DNA of 64,000 nt from Fusarium oxysporum f. sp. lycopersici 4287 (Eukaryota > Ascomycota > Sordariomycetes > Hypocreales > Nectriaceae): the NCBI RefSeq assembly GCF_000149955.1, contig NC_030999.1, forward strand, positions 292,068-356,067. The letters run 5' to 3'. The translations under genes and the position numbers were made by a program. This document shows positions 1 to 10,158 of the stretch, in pieces; positions within the stretch are counted from its first letter, which is position 1, and every line of letters starts with the position of its first letter. The notes beneath the pieces were generated by a model that made no database searches, had not been told where the DNA came from, and was given only the letters and a program-made list of their open reading frames with translations.

Positions 1-1
1 G

Positions 2-334
2 CGGCACCTCAGAACCAGAACGCCTTAGATATCGGAGGGCGATGCCCCGGGCATTCGTAGCGACATCCTTCCGATCAACGACGCCGATTGCGATGGGTTT
101 TTCTCCTTTAAAGGCAAGCCGCACCGTCGGCCTCTGATCCCTTCCCGAGGTTTTTCCCTGCCGCCGCGACAGTCGACTACGAGCTACAACTTGGTTACTG
201 GAGATTGTGGACTGCGTCAGCAGATGTAGTGATGCGCGAGAGAATTCTGGTCGGTGGAAAAAGTTCGACAATAGATTGCCCTCGAACCCGCTGACGGGTG
301 ACGGGCTTGAGAAATACAGCACCTTTTGTGCCAT
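2..334 (-). CDS. N-terminal part of an unrecognised protein, running off the window edge
   Basis: An ATG at 334-332 on the minus strand opens a frame with no stop to the window start; I checked every codon, giving at least 111 residues. The N-terminal 80 residues are rich in Ser and Arg. The following stretch (residues about 70-111) has a balanced composition with charged and hydrophobic alternation, as in a folded domain. I do not recognise the family. It could be the first exon of a gene continuing left of the window; no neighbour helps to assign it. The start is the first in-frame ATG. Confidence 0.4.
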   Translation of the reverse strand, partial: MAQKVLYFSSPSPVSGFEGNLLSNFFHRPEFSRASLHLLTQSTISSNQVVARSRLSRRQGKTSGRDQRPTVRLAFKGEKPIAIGVVDRKDVATNARGIALRYLRRSGSEVP

Positions 335-1529
335 TGGTATGCTGGATGGTGAAGGAAGCGGGGTATCCTGTACCTAGCTAGCTCAGCACGTCTTTTGCTC
401 CAGTAGGAGATTTGGCTTCGTTACAGCCACCCAGACGAAAAATACACATACATACATACATACATACATGCCTTGCAGTCAGCTACTATCAAACCAACTA
501 AGCCTGTTGAATTAATCTTTATTAAGTTTGTTTGCTTGTTGTAGCTAACTTCTTTCCCCTCCTTTTGAGATGGTGCTCCACGGATCTCAGTGTCCCTCCT
601 GGTGTAAATAATCGCCATGGTTTAGGCATTACCTTGGAAGCTGCTAAAGATAGAAAGACCTCATTTCAATGCAGAAGCATCATTCTGTATTAAATAACCT
701 TTCCTGTGATAAATTTCATTCTTGTGCGGACCTTGTATCGAAGGGCGATATAGTTGGCTGTCTGGCCAAAGAAATATAACCGCCTTTATCGCACATCAGC
801 CCAGTGGTCAATCCATTCAGCTTATGACTGCCAATGGCGACTCTGTTTGATCTTTTTGCCAGAACAACACCGTGTGGCGCCAGAATGTATGATAGGAACG
901 CCATAGAAGAGCACTACTGACAACATTAAATCATGGAAGTGTAAATCAAAGAGCAGTCAATATAGGAAAGAAGTTGCTTGCTCTAGAGGAGAACAGAGCT
1001 CCTAGAACTAACTACTCCGGATCAGTAGCACATAGTCCAAGGAAATGTTCAGCTACCCTGCTTAGCGTTTATTTCACTTATTTATTTTAGTCTATTCAAA
1101 AGCCTGGGACCTGGTGCCAAAGGTCTCTCAGTTTATCTGATGGTGGAAAGCCTTCATAAAAGCATCCAGCATAAGCAGCAAGCAGCACCCATGCACCATC
1201 ACCACAAAGAGTATTCTGATAAACTCATAACCAAGGTTGCGTAGTATATGAAATTTCACTAGCGCGTAGTACCAAAGCCACCGCTTCCGATGAAACAAAG
1301 AGTTTTGTATGAGATGTGTGAAATCACGTATCAACTCAAACATATCACTGTGGCAAATCAGGCCAGACGCTGCAATTGCACAATCATCTCCAGTACTAAA
1401 GGGCTCATAATTTTGGGCAAGTGGCTTGTACTCTATTAAGCTATCTGTAGCCCGGCCTCAAGAAGCCATAGAGTAATTGCGCTTCCGTTTCTTTCCTTTC
1501 GTGAGGTCTCTGCCGTCGTCTAAGCTCAA
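335..1529. other. Non-coding stretch with a (CATA)n microsatellite
   Basis: No convincing gene. A CATA/ACAT simple repeat lies at about 445-470. Short open frames here have no recognisable domain. The part near 335-450 could hold the promoter of the minus-strand gene at the left edge. Confidence 0.4.
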
Positions 1530-1760
1530 TTATATGAATGATAGATGCAAATTAGCTAGCCAGGACTGTCGCTTTGTAGAAATATTCATTCGTGTATATA
1601 TATCAACTTCAGCCTTCAGTATCTTAAAGTAAGTCCGGCTCGTGGGCTCTGTCTGCGCCATACTCTCCAGAGCTATTAACTGCTCCTCAAGTGGGATTAT
1701 AGAGCTGGCCATGTGTGATAAAAGGTCACCTCTTGATGCACCTCTATCGCTAGTGCGAGG
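1530..1760 (-). CDS. Possible exon of an unrecognised helical protein
   Basis: This 75-80 residue frame looks protein-like: its second half is amphipathic and helical (Leu/Glu/Ala/Arg-rich) rather than low complexity. There is an in-frame ATG at about 1763-1761 and a TAA at the end. No domain is recognised and no splice partner could be fixed. It may be one exon of a decayed gene or chance. Confidence 0.25.
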   Translation of the reverse strand, partial: PRTSDRGASRGDLLSHMASSIIPLEEQLIALESMAQTEPTSRTYFKILKAEVDIYTRMNISTKRQSWLANLHLSFI

Positions 1761-1772
1761 CATGGGATCCAC

Positions 1773-2850
1773 AAGTGATTACAGTGGCTAAGGAACTCTT
1801 TAAATGCCAGCGTATCATTCTCCATGAAAACAATGGATATGGTTCATCCACATCCGATATCATGACTTTTCATGTGGTTCCAGATCTATGTAGTCATGTG
1901 GCTAGACGCCGTCCTGCCCATAGTGCAGAGTCTCCGCCGCTGTCACTGGCTTAACACCTCGAAAAAGCTCCTCTTCGTATAGGAGTCCAGTAGAATACAG
2001 GATGCTGCCCTTTGTATTCATCTCGAGGGCTTTTTCCGTGCCTGACAGCCAAGTTGCTGACATACGATTATTGGAGGAGTTGGCATCGGGTAAGACTTAG
2101 ATCCGTGGTCGCCATTGTTCAGGGGACCACGTGAAGGTGAATGATGAGGCAGTATATGTATGCCACGGTTGCTGTTGGTTATTCCATGTTTGTGTTGGGA
2201 TTCATCGCCTTTGAAGGTTGATAACGGACGGAGGGCCTGCAAAGAAGCTTGGAGGGAAACCTTTTTCTTCTTAAGCTGGATAACAGCTCACTCAGCAGAT
2301 ATTGATTTATTGATAGCTCCATTGGGCTCATTGCTCCTTTTCCTCCATGCTCCTTACTGTGGTTAAAAAACCTGGTGCAGCCTTGCCCTCGTCAAGGGAA
2401 ATTCACCTTTCGTGGAAGTGTATCTCGTCTATTCCACATCAACTTCTCGTCTTCTGTCGTAGCAAAGATGTTTTGAGTGAGAAGTTGGCCATGTTGATGA
2501 CCACACTCATCTGTAACTATTCCAATGGACGGGGACCCCCCAACTAGCAAGATATCGATCCCCACGTGATCGTGACCCTATTTATTTGTCGCAGCCTTCT
2601 CACCACCCTTTTTCTTCTTCTTCTTCTTCTTCTTCCTCCTCTTCTTTCTTTCTTTTACCTTCCTGTACTCTTTTTTTTGGAACATACTATGCCTCCCTAC
2701 ACCGCCAGGGATTGAATGTCAGAGACCTCAACTTCAAGGCAACTCTATCACTCATTATAACCTTCGCGGCATAACAATGAGACCATGCCTGGTGCTATCC
2801 AGAGGCATCTGCCAGGGCACGCAATGAGACGCCGTCATACTTTGTGTAGC
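1773..2850. other. No supportable gene; TTC/TCC pyrimidine tract
   Basis: Only short open frames without recognisable domains. A (TTC)n pyrimidine-rich run lies at about 2608-2660, of the kind found in fungal core promoters, upstream of the ankyrin-like exon. Confidence 0.4.
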
Positions 2851-3650
2851 CGAACCCGAACCCATACTCTCGTGAGATAATCCGCGTTTTCCTAAGAAGG
2901 CGAATACTGACTAGATTAAAGAACTTCAAAGTAGCACTCATCCTGGACGCAGTGAAGGGTGGGCATGCCGATACGGTAGATCATCTCTTGCAGCAGGGCG
3001 TCCAGATTAATTGTTTCCAAGTGCATCCAATCCAGGAAGGTGAATTCGTCACGGAAGACTCCAAAAACCCATTCTCAGTTGCCTGGTATCAACAAAGATA
3101 CGACATTTTTCTTCTACTTCTGGATGCAATCCTAACTCAAAAGTGTCGCAAAAGGAGATGGGAGTGCAGTGAGCTTCTACCACAATTAGACGCGATTGAT
3201 CCCCGAGAAAGGCTCGCCGAAAGACTTGCAATCTGCCTCAAGTCTAGATATTGGGTACCGGCAAACCCAGATTCCAGTTATGCAGGGCCGAATATGGTCA
3301 TTTGGAGGACCTTGACGCTGGTCTTTGGGATGGGAATGTTTTTGCGTGGGGATGGAATCATAGTGAGCCATCTCATCGACAAGAAGGCACCGATTCCTGA
3401 AAATGTCCTGGTCTTTCTAAGACGACATTGGAACGGCATGAGAGCCGGTTCTAGCAACATCTTAACGAGTTTGCATCTCCGGCCCGCAATGCTGGACATC
3501 ATCTTGACCGTATGGCCACTGATGTGGCGGAAAGATGAGTTAGATGGCTGGAATGAAGACCTCAATTGTAGGATAGTATTCTGGCTTTATCGAGTAGCAC
3601 ATATCCAAGTGCTCGGCAGCAGCAAAACTGAACTTCCCGATTCTCTCTAA
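2851..3650 (+). pseudogene. Ankyrin-repeat-like protein fragment (exon)
   Basis: The frame is open from just after a TAG at 2848-2850 (which also reads as a splice acceptor) to a TAA ending at 3650. Near the start there is one clear ankyrin-type helix-turn-helix with the residues GGHADTVDHLLQQG. The rest (about 200 residues, with two Trp-rich hydrophobic helices) resembles the non-repeat parts of fungal ankyrin proteins but matches no domain I can name. No start codon or further ankyrin repeats can be placed upstream, so it is an exon or remnant of a larger gene. A LINE fragment begins about 360 bp downstream. Confidence 0.4.
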
Positions 3651-4007
3651 TTCGTGCTACCCATAGGCATTTGATACTGCAGAAATTCTCATCCCCGAAT
3701 TATTGAGCACGACTTATCTATCTTCCTCGGGCACGAATTGGCTGGCATTCGCAACAGCCTCAAAAGCGTCGTAGTAGATGAGGTGAAGCTATCAGGGTAC
3801 TGGCCTGGAGATGCTTGTGCAACTGCTCCATTTGTCGCTCCAAGCTTTTGCCGTGCGATTCTCCAGGCTTGCCTTTCCGTGATAGATGAAGCGCCGCGGC
3901 ACATTTACTCTTGTCTGAAATTTTTGTACTAAGCAAGAGTGTTATGAGACGGACATTCGAACATGATATTGTAGCTTTAATAGCCGGCTTGTCGAAAGTT
4001 AAAGAAA

Positions 4008-5110
4008 ACTGCAGAAGGCGCTGGATCTCCTGGAAAAGTCGCGCAAGGGGGCCAAGAGGCTGCAAGAAGTGCTGAAGGAACAGATGGAGATAACCCGGGA
4101 ACTCAAGGAAGCTGTTGCAAAGCAGGAAGAGACAGTGCACGATATGGGCAAGCCGACGGTGGAGATCAAGGATCAGATGGCCGAGGAGGTGCAGAGCGTC
4201 CACGAGCAGCTTGAAACTATCGCTGCGAATGCAAAGGGCGGACCTCAACGATCATATTCTGACGTAACACGACACCATTCTTACCCAACAACGATTCGTG
4301 GACCTTAGCCGCTCCTCCAAACCCCACAGACGTGTTTTACTGCACGATTGACGTTTCAAGACTAGAAGATGAGGCTAGGCTCTCAGCCGGGACGATTCTA
4401 GCGACAATGGAGAACTAAGTCCGCTCTGGACCGGATAATCTCACATGGCGATGCCGAGCGGTGACTAAGGACCCAAAGAATCCCCACCGCTTCGGGGTTA
4501 CCTGCAAGGAGGAGAGCCAGCATGAGATTGTGAAACGCGTTGCGTAAACAAAACTGGCCCCAAGAGCCCGGATCCTCCGACTATCAGAATCGATAATGTC
4601 AGCCGTATTGTAGTGTTAGGCGAGAGGAACGAAGTCCGAACTGAGATCACCGAGATGCTCGGCCGAGAAAGTGATACCGAGGTTGCAAAGATAGCATGGC
4701 TCAGCGAGAGAGATATCCCCGAGGTGTATGGCTCGATGGTCGTGTATCTCAAAAAACGGCGAGAAGCTAGGCGGTTCATCAACGAAGGATTCCTTCGGGC
4801 TGGAGGAGAATCCGGTAGTACATAGGTGCTTGAACGCCGTGACCGCCCCAAGAAATGATACAATTGCCAACAAATCACGAGCCATAAAGCCCATCAGTGT
4901 GATAGAACACAGGTTTGTGGAAGGTGCGTGCAAGAAGCCCATCACCAGAGTGAATACACAGGAACGATTCCGAAATGTAACCTATGCGGCAGTCCCTATG
5001 AGTCATTCAGCGGAGATTGTCGGAAGCGCTATCCATCACAACATGAATAACATATTCTAACTGAATGTTAGAAAGCAAGGACCGGTACATGATAGTTCAA
5101 TAATTACAAT
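4008..5110 (+). mobile_element. Degenerate internal fragment of a Tad-like LINE (same family as LINE-B/C)
   Basis: Read on the plus strand, this matches ORF1 of the intact LINE at 54.5-60.1 kb, from its coiled-coil ([15 protein letters not shown]) through the central RNA-binding-like region ([17 protein letters not shown]) to the start of ORF2 (LNVRKQ). Similarity stops at about 5110, inside the first 40 codons of ORF2. The first 85 or so codons of ORF1 are also missing. The frame is broken by stops and shifts. Several stops correspond to Glu or Lys codons in the intact copy (GAA to TAA, AAG to TAG), so they are transversions and not repeat-induced C-to-T changes. Confidence 0.85.
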
Positions 5111-5581
5111 AGCACTGGTGCTACCTTGCCATCAGATACCAGAATGCTTGATGAAGTGATCTTAGACTCTCAGTGAGGCAAATACCCGCTTTGGGGTGAT
5201 CTATTTTGTAAGATAGAGATCGTTTTCTATTACCTTGACTGTCAGGAATTGGCCTGGTCAATTCTAGTTTGGTGTCAGTCATTTCTACGTGTAATAATGG
5301 GGGCTGCTAGTCATGGGATTCTAAGGTTTGTGAATTTCTGCAATTACCTAGTTTGACGCATTAATTAATGTGGCTAGGTTGACTGAGTTGTTAGGCGTTT
5401 TGCGGGGCTGTTTTTGCCGTGAGGTTTGCACAGCCACCAGCTTTCCAGGCTTCCTCCCAATCAATACATCACATATTACCTTACATCTCTTCCATCCTTT
5501 TATATCTCTCAATTTTCCCATTACCTTTCACTACCATTGTGCATCGGACAGAAGTATTCCCTATCAGCAAATCTATTCACC
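5111..5581. promoter_or_regulatory. Upstream region of the nucleoside-hydrolase-like gene
   Basis: No gene. The last 130 bases before the ATG at 5582 are CT-rich with a TTTTATATC element near 5498, typical of filamentous-fungal core promoters and 5' leaders. Confidence 0.35.
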
Positions 5582-6972
5582 ATGGGGGACGATCTTGTGA
5601 TTTATTATAATGACTCCATCGACTCAGATAACTTGGCCGCGGCTATGGCCTTGTTCAAGGCCACATGCTGGAAGCCAACCGTCCGCGTGATTTGGATTCT
5701 AGAGCCTCGTCAAGTGTGTTTTGGATTATCCATGACAATGGATCAGATCACCAGATGCAAGGAATTGATAAAACAGCATTTCCCATCTGTTGAGAACCCT
5801 TTCAAGACCTTGTTGAATGGAGATATCAAGCAGCAGGATATTGATGATATCAAAGATCTGACAAAAGATGATCGCAAGATTGTAAGCTTTCCCCTCAGAA
5901 TCAGATAATTTAGACAAATCTGACCATGATAATAGCTCGAGATGGCAGTGAAGCCCAAGTATGGCTCAATCGACGATGCTACCTTGCATGCACGTCTAAG
6001 TGCCCTGGACCTGGCAACTTGTCTTTCCGAGTGGTCTAAAGACAACCCCATCGAAGTTCTTGTGGACTACGAGAGTCTGGAACATATCGAGAACCCAGTG
6101 AATCTGCACATGCATCACCATGAAGAGCTTATCAACCGGACTGAAAATGAGCTGAAGGAATACTACGACATCATGAAGAAAGTGTTACATTTCGGCCGTC
6201 GTACCGATAACCTGCGGGATTGGTATAACAAGTGCATCTGGCGACTCGAGCATGATAAAAAGCTCTCAGACATTTCTGTGGAACGGCTTGTCTTGGACAA
6301 CGTTTTGAATAGGATCCGGACCGCGGGAAGCGTTCGTTTCCTTGGGGGGTCTTCGTTGAGAATCCTACAACAGTTTCTCGATAGAGACGTAGCCAGCAAG
6401 ATCAAGTGTCACTTGCAGGTGGTAAGTCTGATCCATACTCCTCATTGACAAGATACTTATGGTGATAGGGTTCCTGCGACATGTCAGCGAATCTCTTCTC
6501 CAACCAGTTCAACATCGCCCTTAACCAACAAGCAGCCAAGATCGTTCTCAGCCGATCTGCGGAATTTGCAGAGTTCACCGTCGTGCCTTCACATACAGCG
6601 CAGAGTATAAAGTACTCAGCCCTAGGCCTGAAGAAATTCGGAGGCCACTGTATCGAGAAGCGAATTTTGGGTTTCAACTGCCACCAGGAGCACCTCAAGA
6701 TCGTCACAAATCAAGTGTCACTGGAGCAACAATACTCTGACAAGGCATACTCCATGCCGGACTTAACCTCGTTTTTGTGTGCACTTCTTCCAGGGCACAT
6801 GGGCTCCAAGCCAGGGTTTATCGAGGTCGACGAACAGGAGGGTAATACACTTCTTTTCAAAAAGTCTGACAAGGGCATCCCCATGTTTGATCTGGACGGC
6901 GTCAAGGAGTTGGATGAGGAACAGATCACGGCGATTTTCGAATCATTAACACGCGGCGAAGTGTTGCTATAA
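5582..6972 (+). CDS. Nucleoside hydrolase-like protein (IUNH fold), three exons
   Basis: Exons 5582-5881, 5936-6421 and 6469-6972 join without breaking the frame and encode 429 residues. The introns are 54 and 47 nt with GTAAGC/GTAAGT donors and TAG acceptors. The layout follows inosine-uridine nucleoside hydrolases: an N-terminal beta strand followed by an Asp-rich loop (YYNDSIDSDN, residues 8-17), a FLGGSSL segment near residue 235 where the family has its GPLTN loop, and then FNIALNQQAAKIVL near residue 275, where the family has EFN..DPEAA. This is my reading of a distant similarity. The calcium-binding DxDxxxDD signature is only partly kept, so it may be a non-catalytic or altered-substrate relative. 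The gene looks intact. Confidence 0.55.
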
Positions 6973-9880
6973 CGGCGACAATTTTTGATACCCAGAGGCG
7001 ACTTAGACAGCAGGTCGTGGGCTTGATAGCTCCTTCTCTATACTAGCATAATGTCGAGAATAGAGAGGAAAGTCCCCAAGTTCCAAAGCACGAAGTAACT
7101 GTAACGACTGAGTTACGCTAACTGCGCAGTACGACTCATGTGGTCTGGCCCGAAAGCATAGCACCATTGATTACCATACTATTTCCGGGGGTAGTAGGGG
7201 TTCAACTACACACGGGAGGTAAAAGAGGGAATATAAGGTAGACACATAAAATAAGGCAGTCATTTATGTAATATCAGTTATGTCTGCTCCCCCCACTTAC
7301 ACTGGATTTCATGCCAACAGAAGTTGACAGTTAGTCTGACCTATCACTGTGTTAGTACAACTTCCATTAATTTCTGTATGCTTCTTGTTGGTTTTAAATG
7401 AGGTTCAGTGGTTCTGTACTCAGCACAGACGGAGCTGTGGATACCTGCTGGTGTCTTATTCCTTGAGCTTTCTTGAGCCATTTCTTCCTTTTCTAAAATC
7501 CAGTCATACACAATATGTGAAACCAGATACTGCCGGGAGGAAAATGCAAGTATAATAGAATGAACATCACATCTAGTTGAGAACACGGTACTTACTACTA
7601 CATTTGGCAGCTATCAGTAGCGAGATCAAACACGCTAGTAGTGTGCCTACATCAGTCGCTTTGAGCAGTATTGGTCAAAGGAGTTGAGAATAAGGAGGAG
7701 GGTCTGGGTGACAAGTCGAAGGCAGCGTAAGCGCCTCGATGCAGCCAGATGGTCCTCTCATGCCATTGATATCCTATAGGTGGTTGGGTCGAGGATCAGG
7801 CCGAGTATCAGAGATGCCTCCTAGTTCTCTAGGGATGTACGGCCATGCTTACCTTGGTGTGAGTGGATCTCCGGGCATCCAGCATTTAATTGGCCAGTCC
7901 GGATTAACATAGAGCAAATAATCGAAGAACACCCTTTCAAGAACCCCTGGCAGCCCAGCTGGCCATCAAGGTCCGAGATTGACTGTGGAGTCACGACGAG
8001 AAGTGGCAGACATGGGGGTTGAAAGCAAAGGGTTTACCAGAACATGCGTGCCAACCAAATCAGTCCGCACATACACTCATTGTTGGCTGTTCTCCTGCTG
8101 TCACGCCACCGATTGGCAGATCGCTAGAGCCAGCTCATCTCGTACGGATGGTCAGGGTACTGCTGGGCCCACTCTTTAGAACGTGCCCCAGCTCCTGGTC
8201 GGGAACTTCTTTCAGCTCCTACATACGTCGTGATGACTCGGGTAATCCGGACGACCTATGGTTCACGCCTTCTATCTATCAGTGGGCTGTGTAAGTGTGA
8301 GTGGCAACGTCTGTAGTCTGCCTTGCCCCTGAAAGGCATTCCACGTGTTAGCACCATCAAAATCCAAGATTGACGTGATATGACATCTCTGCCGTTCATT
8401 GCCTCGTGATTTCCCATGACATGAACAATGGGCATGACAAAATTGGGTTCAAAAGATTTGTCCCATGTCGGCGACTAAACTAGATTTTTCTTTGTTATTA
8501 TATCGTGCAACAGAGTCTTACCTACTGCCCTTTGTGACCTTGGGGTATCACGGACAAGAGTGTTTGGGCCGAATGAGCGATTACTGTCATCGGCGGACTG
8601 GGGTGGCGATAAGCACATCTTGGCAGATGAAACTTTTAGCCTACTCCGAGTCATATCAGAACTTGACCGACATTTCAAAGCACAGTTCAATTTGGCGACC
8701 TTCAGAGACGCTGTACCTGCTGCCCCGAATAAATTTGTAGATTTAAAAGTTGTTTCGTCCTTCTCGGGGCTAATACAGAGATATCAAAAGAAACGGTCAA
8801 ATAAAGAACGAGCGCCATAAACTTCTTCGCTGCCCTAGTGGTAGCGACTGGCTCATTACTGTTGGAATGGCGTATGCTTCAGCCATACAAAGAAGCCGAC
8901 CATGGCCTGATTTCGTAGTAGTACCGTGTCTCCACTGCTGATTTCTCGCATGGATGCCTGTGCGTAGGTATGGAACTGAGAGCATGAACAAGGATTCTAA
9001 GTGCCACGTCAACTTTTCAATAATGTCCGCCCTGCATTGATATTTTAGGGATGGCATTGGGAAGGAGGCTTGCCTTGCTTTATGTCAGCCCGAGAAGAGG
9101 TCCTGGGCTGCTAATATGGATCTAACATCTTGGGCGTACTCTATGCAACCGTGACAGGTATAAAAGACTCAGGTCTGCCATCAAAAATCAACGCATACCT
9201 TTACCATTCTCTCTATTCACACCAACAGTTCATTGCCTGCCTTTTCCAAGCTCGACCTTCTTCACTATCTTCCTTAGCCGCTTGGCTCAACTGGGAGCTG
9301 GCCTCCCAGAAAAATTCAACTACGAAATGAATCACCAATATTAATCACGACAATACGTTACACGTTTTACGTGTTTTTGTTTTTTCCCACCACGTTCTAG
9401 ACCAACTAGCAAAACTCTGTACAACTCAAACATTGCAGATTTGCGGTTGGTCGCCCATATCTTGGCCAGATACGCGGCCGAGTATGGTTAAAATACAAAT
9501 CCTTCACTGAAGTTGAGATATGCTTGATGTAATTCTGAGCCGCTTTACTATTTGGCGGATTGGGAGGTAGCAAGATGGAGACGATTAAGGGTATCTAGGG
9601 TTAACGGTGACGGTTTCAATTCTTGTACTGTATATATTTGCAAGGCTCCTCAGAATCAAAAGATGAAAGTTTTCTCGATTCCTATCAGACTCAGTCATAT
9701 TTGATGTCTACATCTGGACTAGCGCGGAGAGGTCACAGGCGTGACAAGTATCAAACCTTCATGCTTCAATTTCGTTGGTCAGATTTGTTTTTGGCAAGAT
9801 GTACTCCATCCTGGAACTTGGCCAACATCTGTGTCAAGCAACCATAGTTCTGCGGCTAGTAGTCTAAGCGTTTGCTTAGT
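6973..9880. other. Long stretch without a supportable gene
   Basis: About 2.9 kb with only short frames (under 95 codons) lacking recognisable domains, on either strand. The first few hundred bases probably hold the 3' end of the nucleoside-hydrolase-like gene. No terminal repeats or target duplications were found inside it. Confidence 0.45.
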
Positions 9881-9920
9881 CACGATACGATAGCGTTATT
9901 TGCCTGGGGCCCCATAGGGA

Positions 9921-9961
9921 CACGGGTACCCGTGGCTCCAAAACTTTCACGGGTACCCGTG
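9921..9961. repeat. Pair of 14-bp palindromes
   Basis: The perfect palindrome CACGGGTACCCGTG occurs at 9921-9934 and again at 9948-9961, 27 bp apart, just outside the left MULE terminal repeat. A GGGGCCCC palindrome lies a few bases to the left. Possibly part of a degenerate outer extension of the TIR, or a protein-binding site. Confidence 0.6.
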
Positions 9962-9986
9962 GGCATTATGTAAGCGTCGATGGCTA

Positions 9987-10087
9987 ACAGGGCGTCAATA
10001 GGTGCGCACCTGGATGCGCACGTAAGTGTCACGTGTTGCGCACCCGGTGCGTCTGTAAGGGAGTTATGTAAGCCCAACACCCTTGTA
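9987..10087 (+). repeat. MULE left terminal inverted repeat
   Basis: Starts ACAGGGCGTC and ends CACCCTTGTA. It is the reverse complement of 12832-12932 apart from one or two substitutions (for example GTC against GCC near the outer end). Confidence 0.85.
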
Positions 10088-10158
10088 GCTACCCCTTTCC
10101 CGTTGATAAAGAGCCTCACTTCGCCGCGCAACGATCTACTCAAATCATCTCTCCTAGA

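Noticed and set aside
4008..5110. Repeat-induced point mutation as the cause of decay of this LINE fragment
   Set aside because: The stops compared with LINE-B are GAA to TAA and AAG to TAG transversions, not C-to-T changes. The intact LINEs B and C also argue against active RIP on this family.
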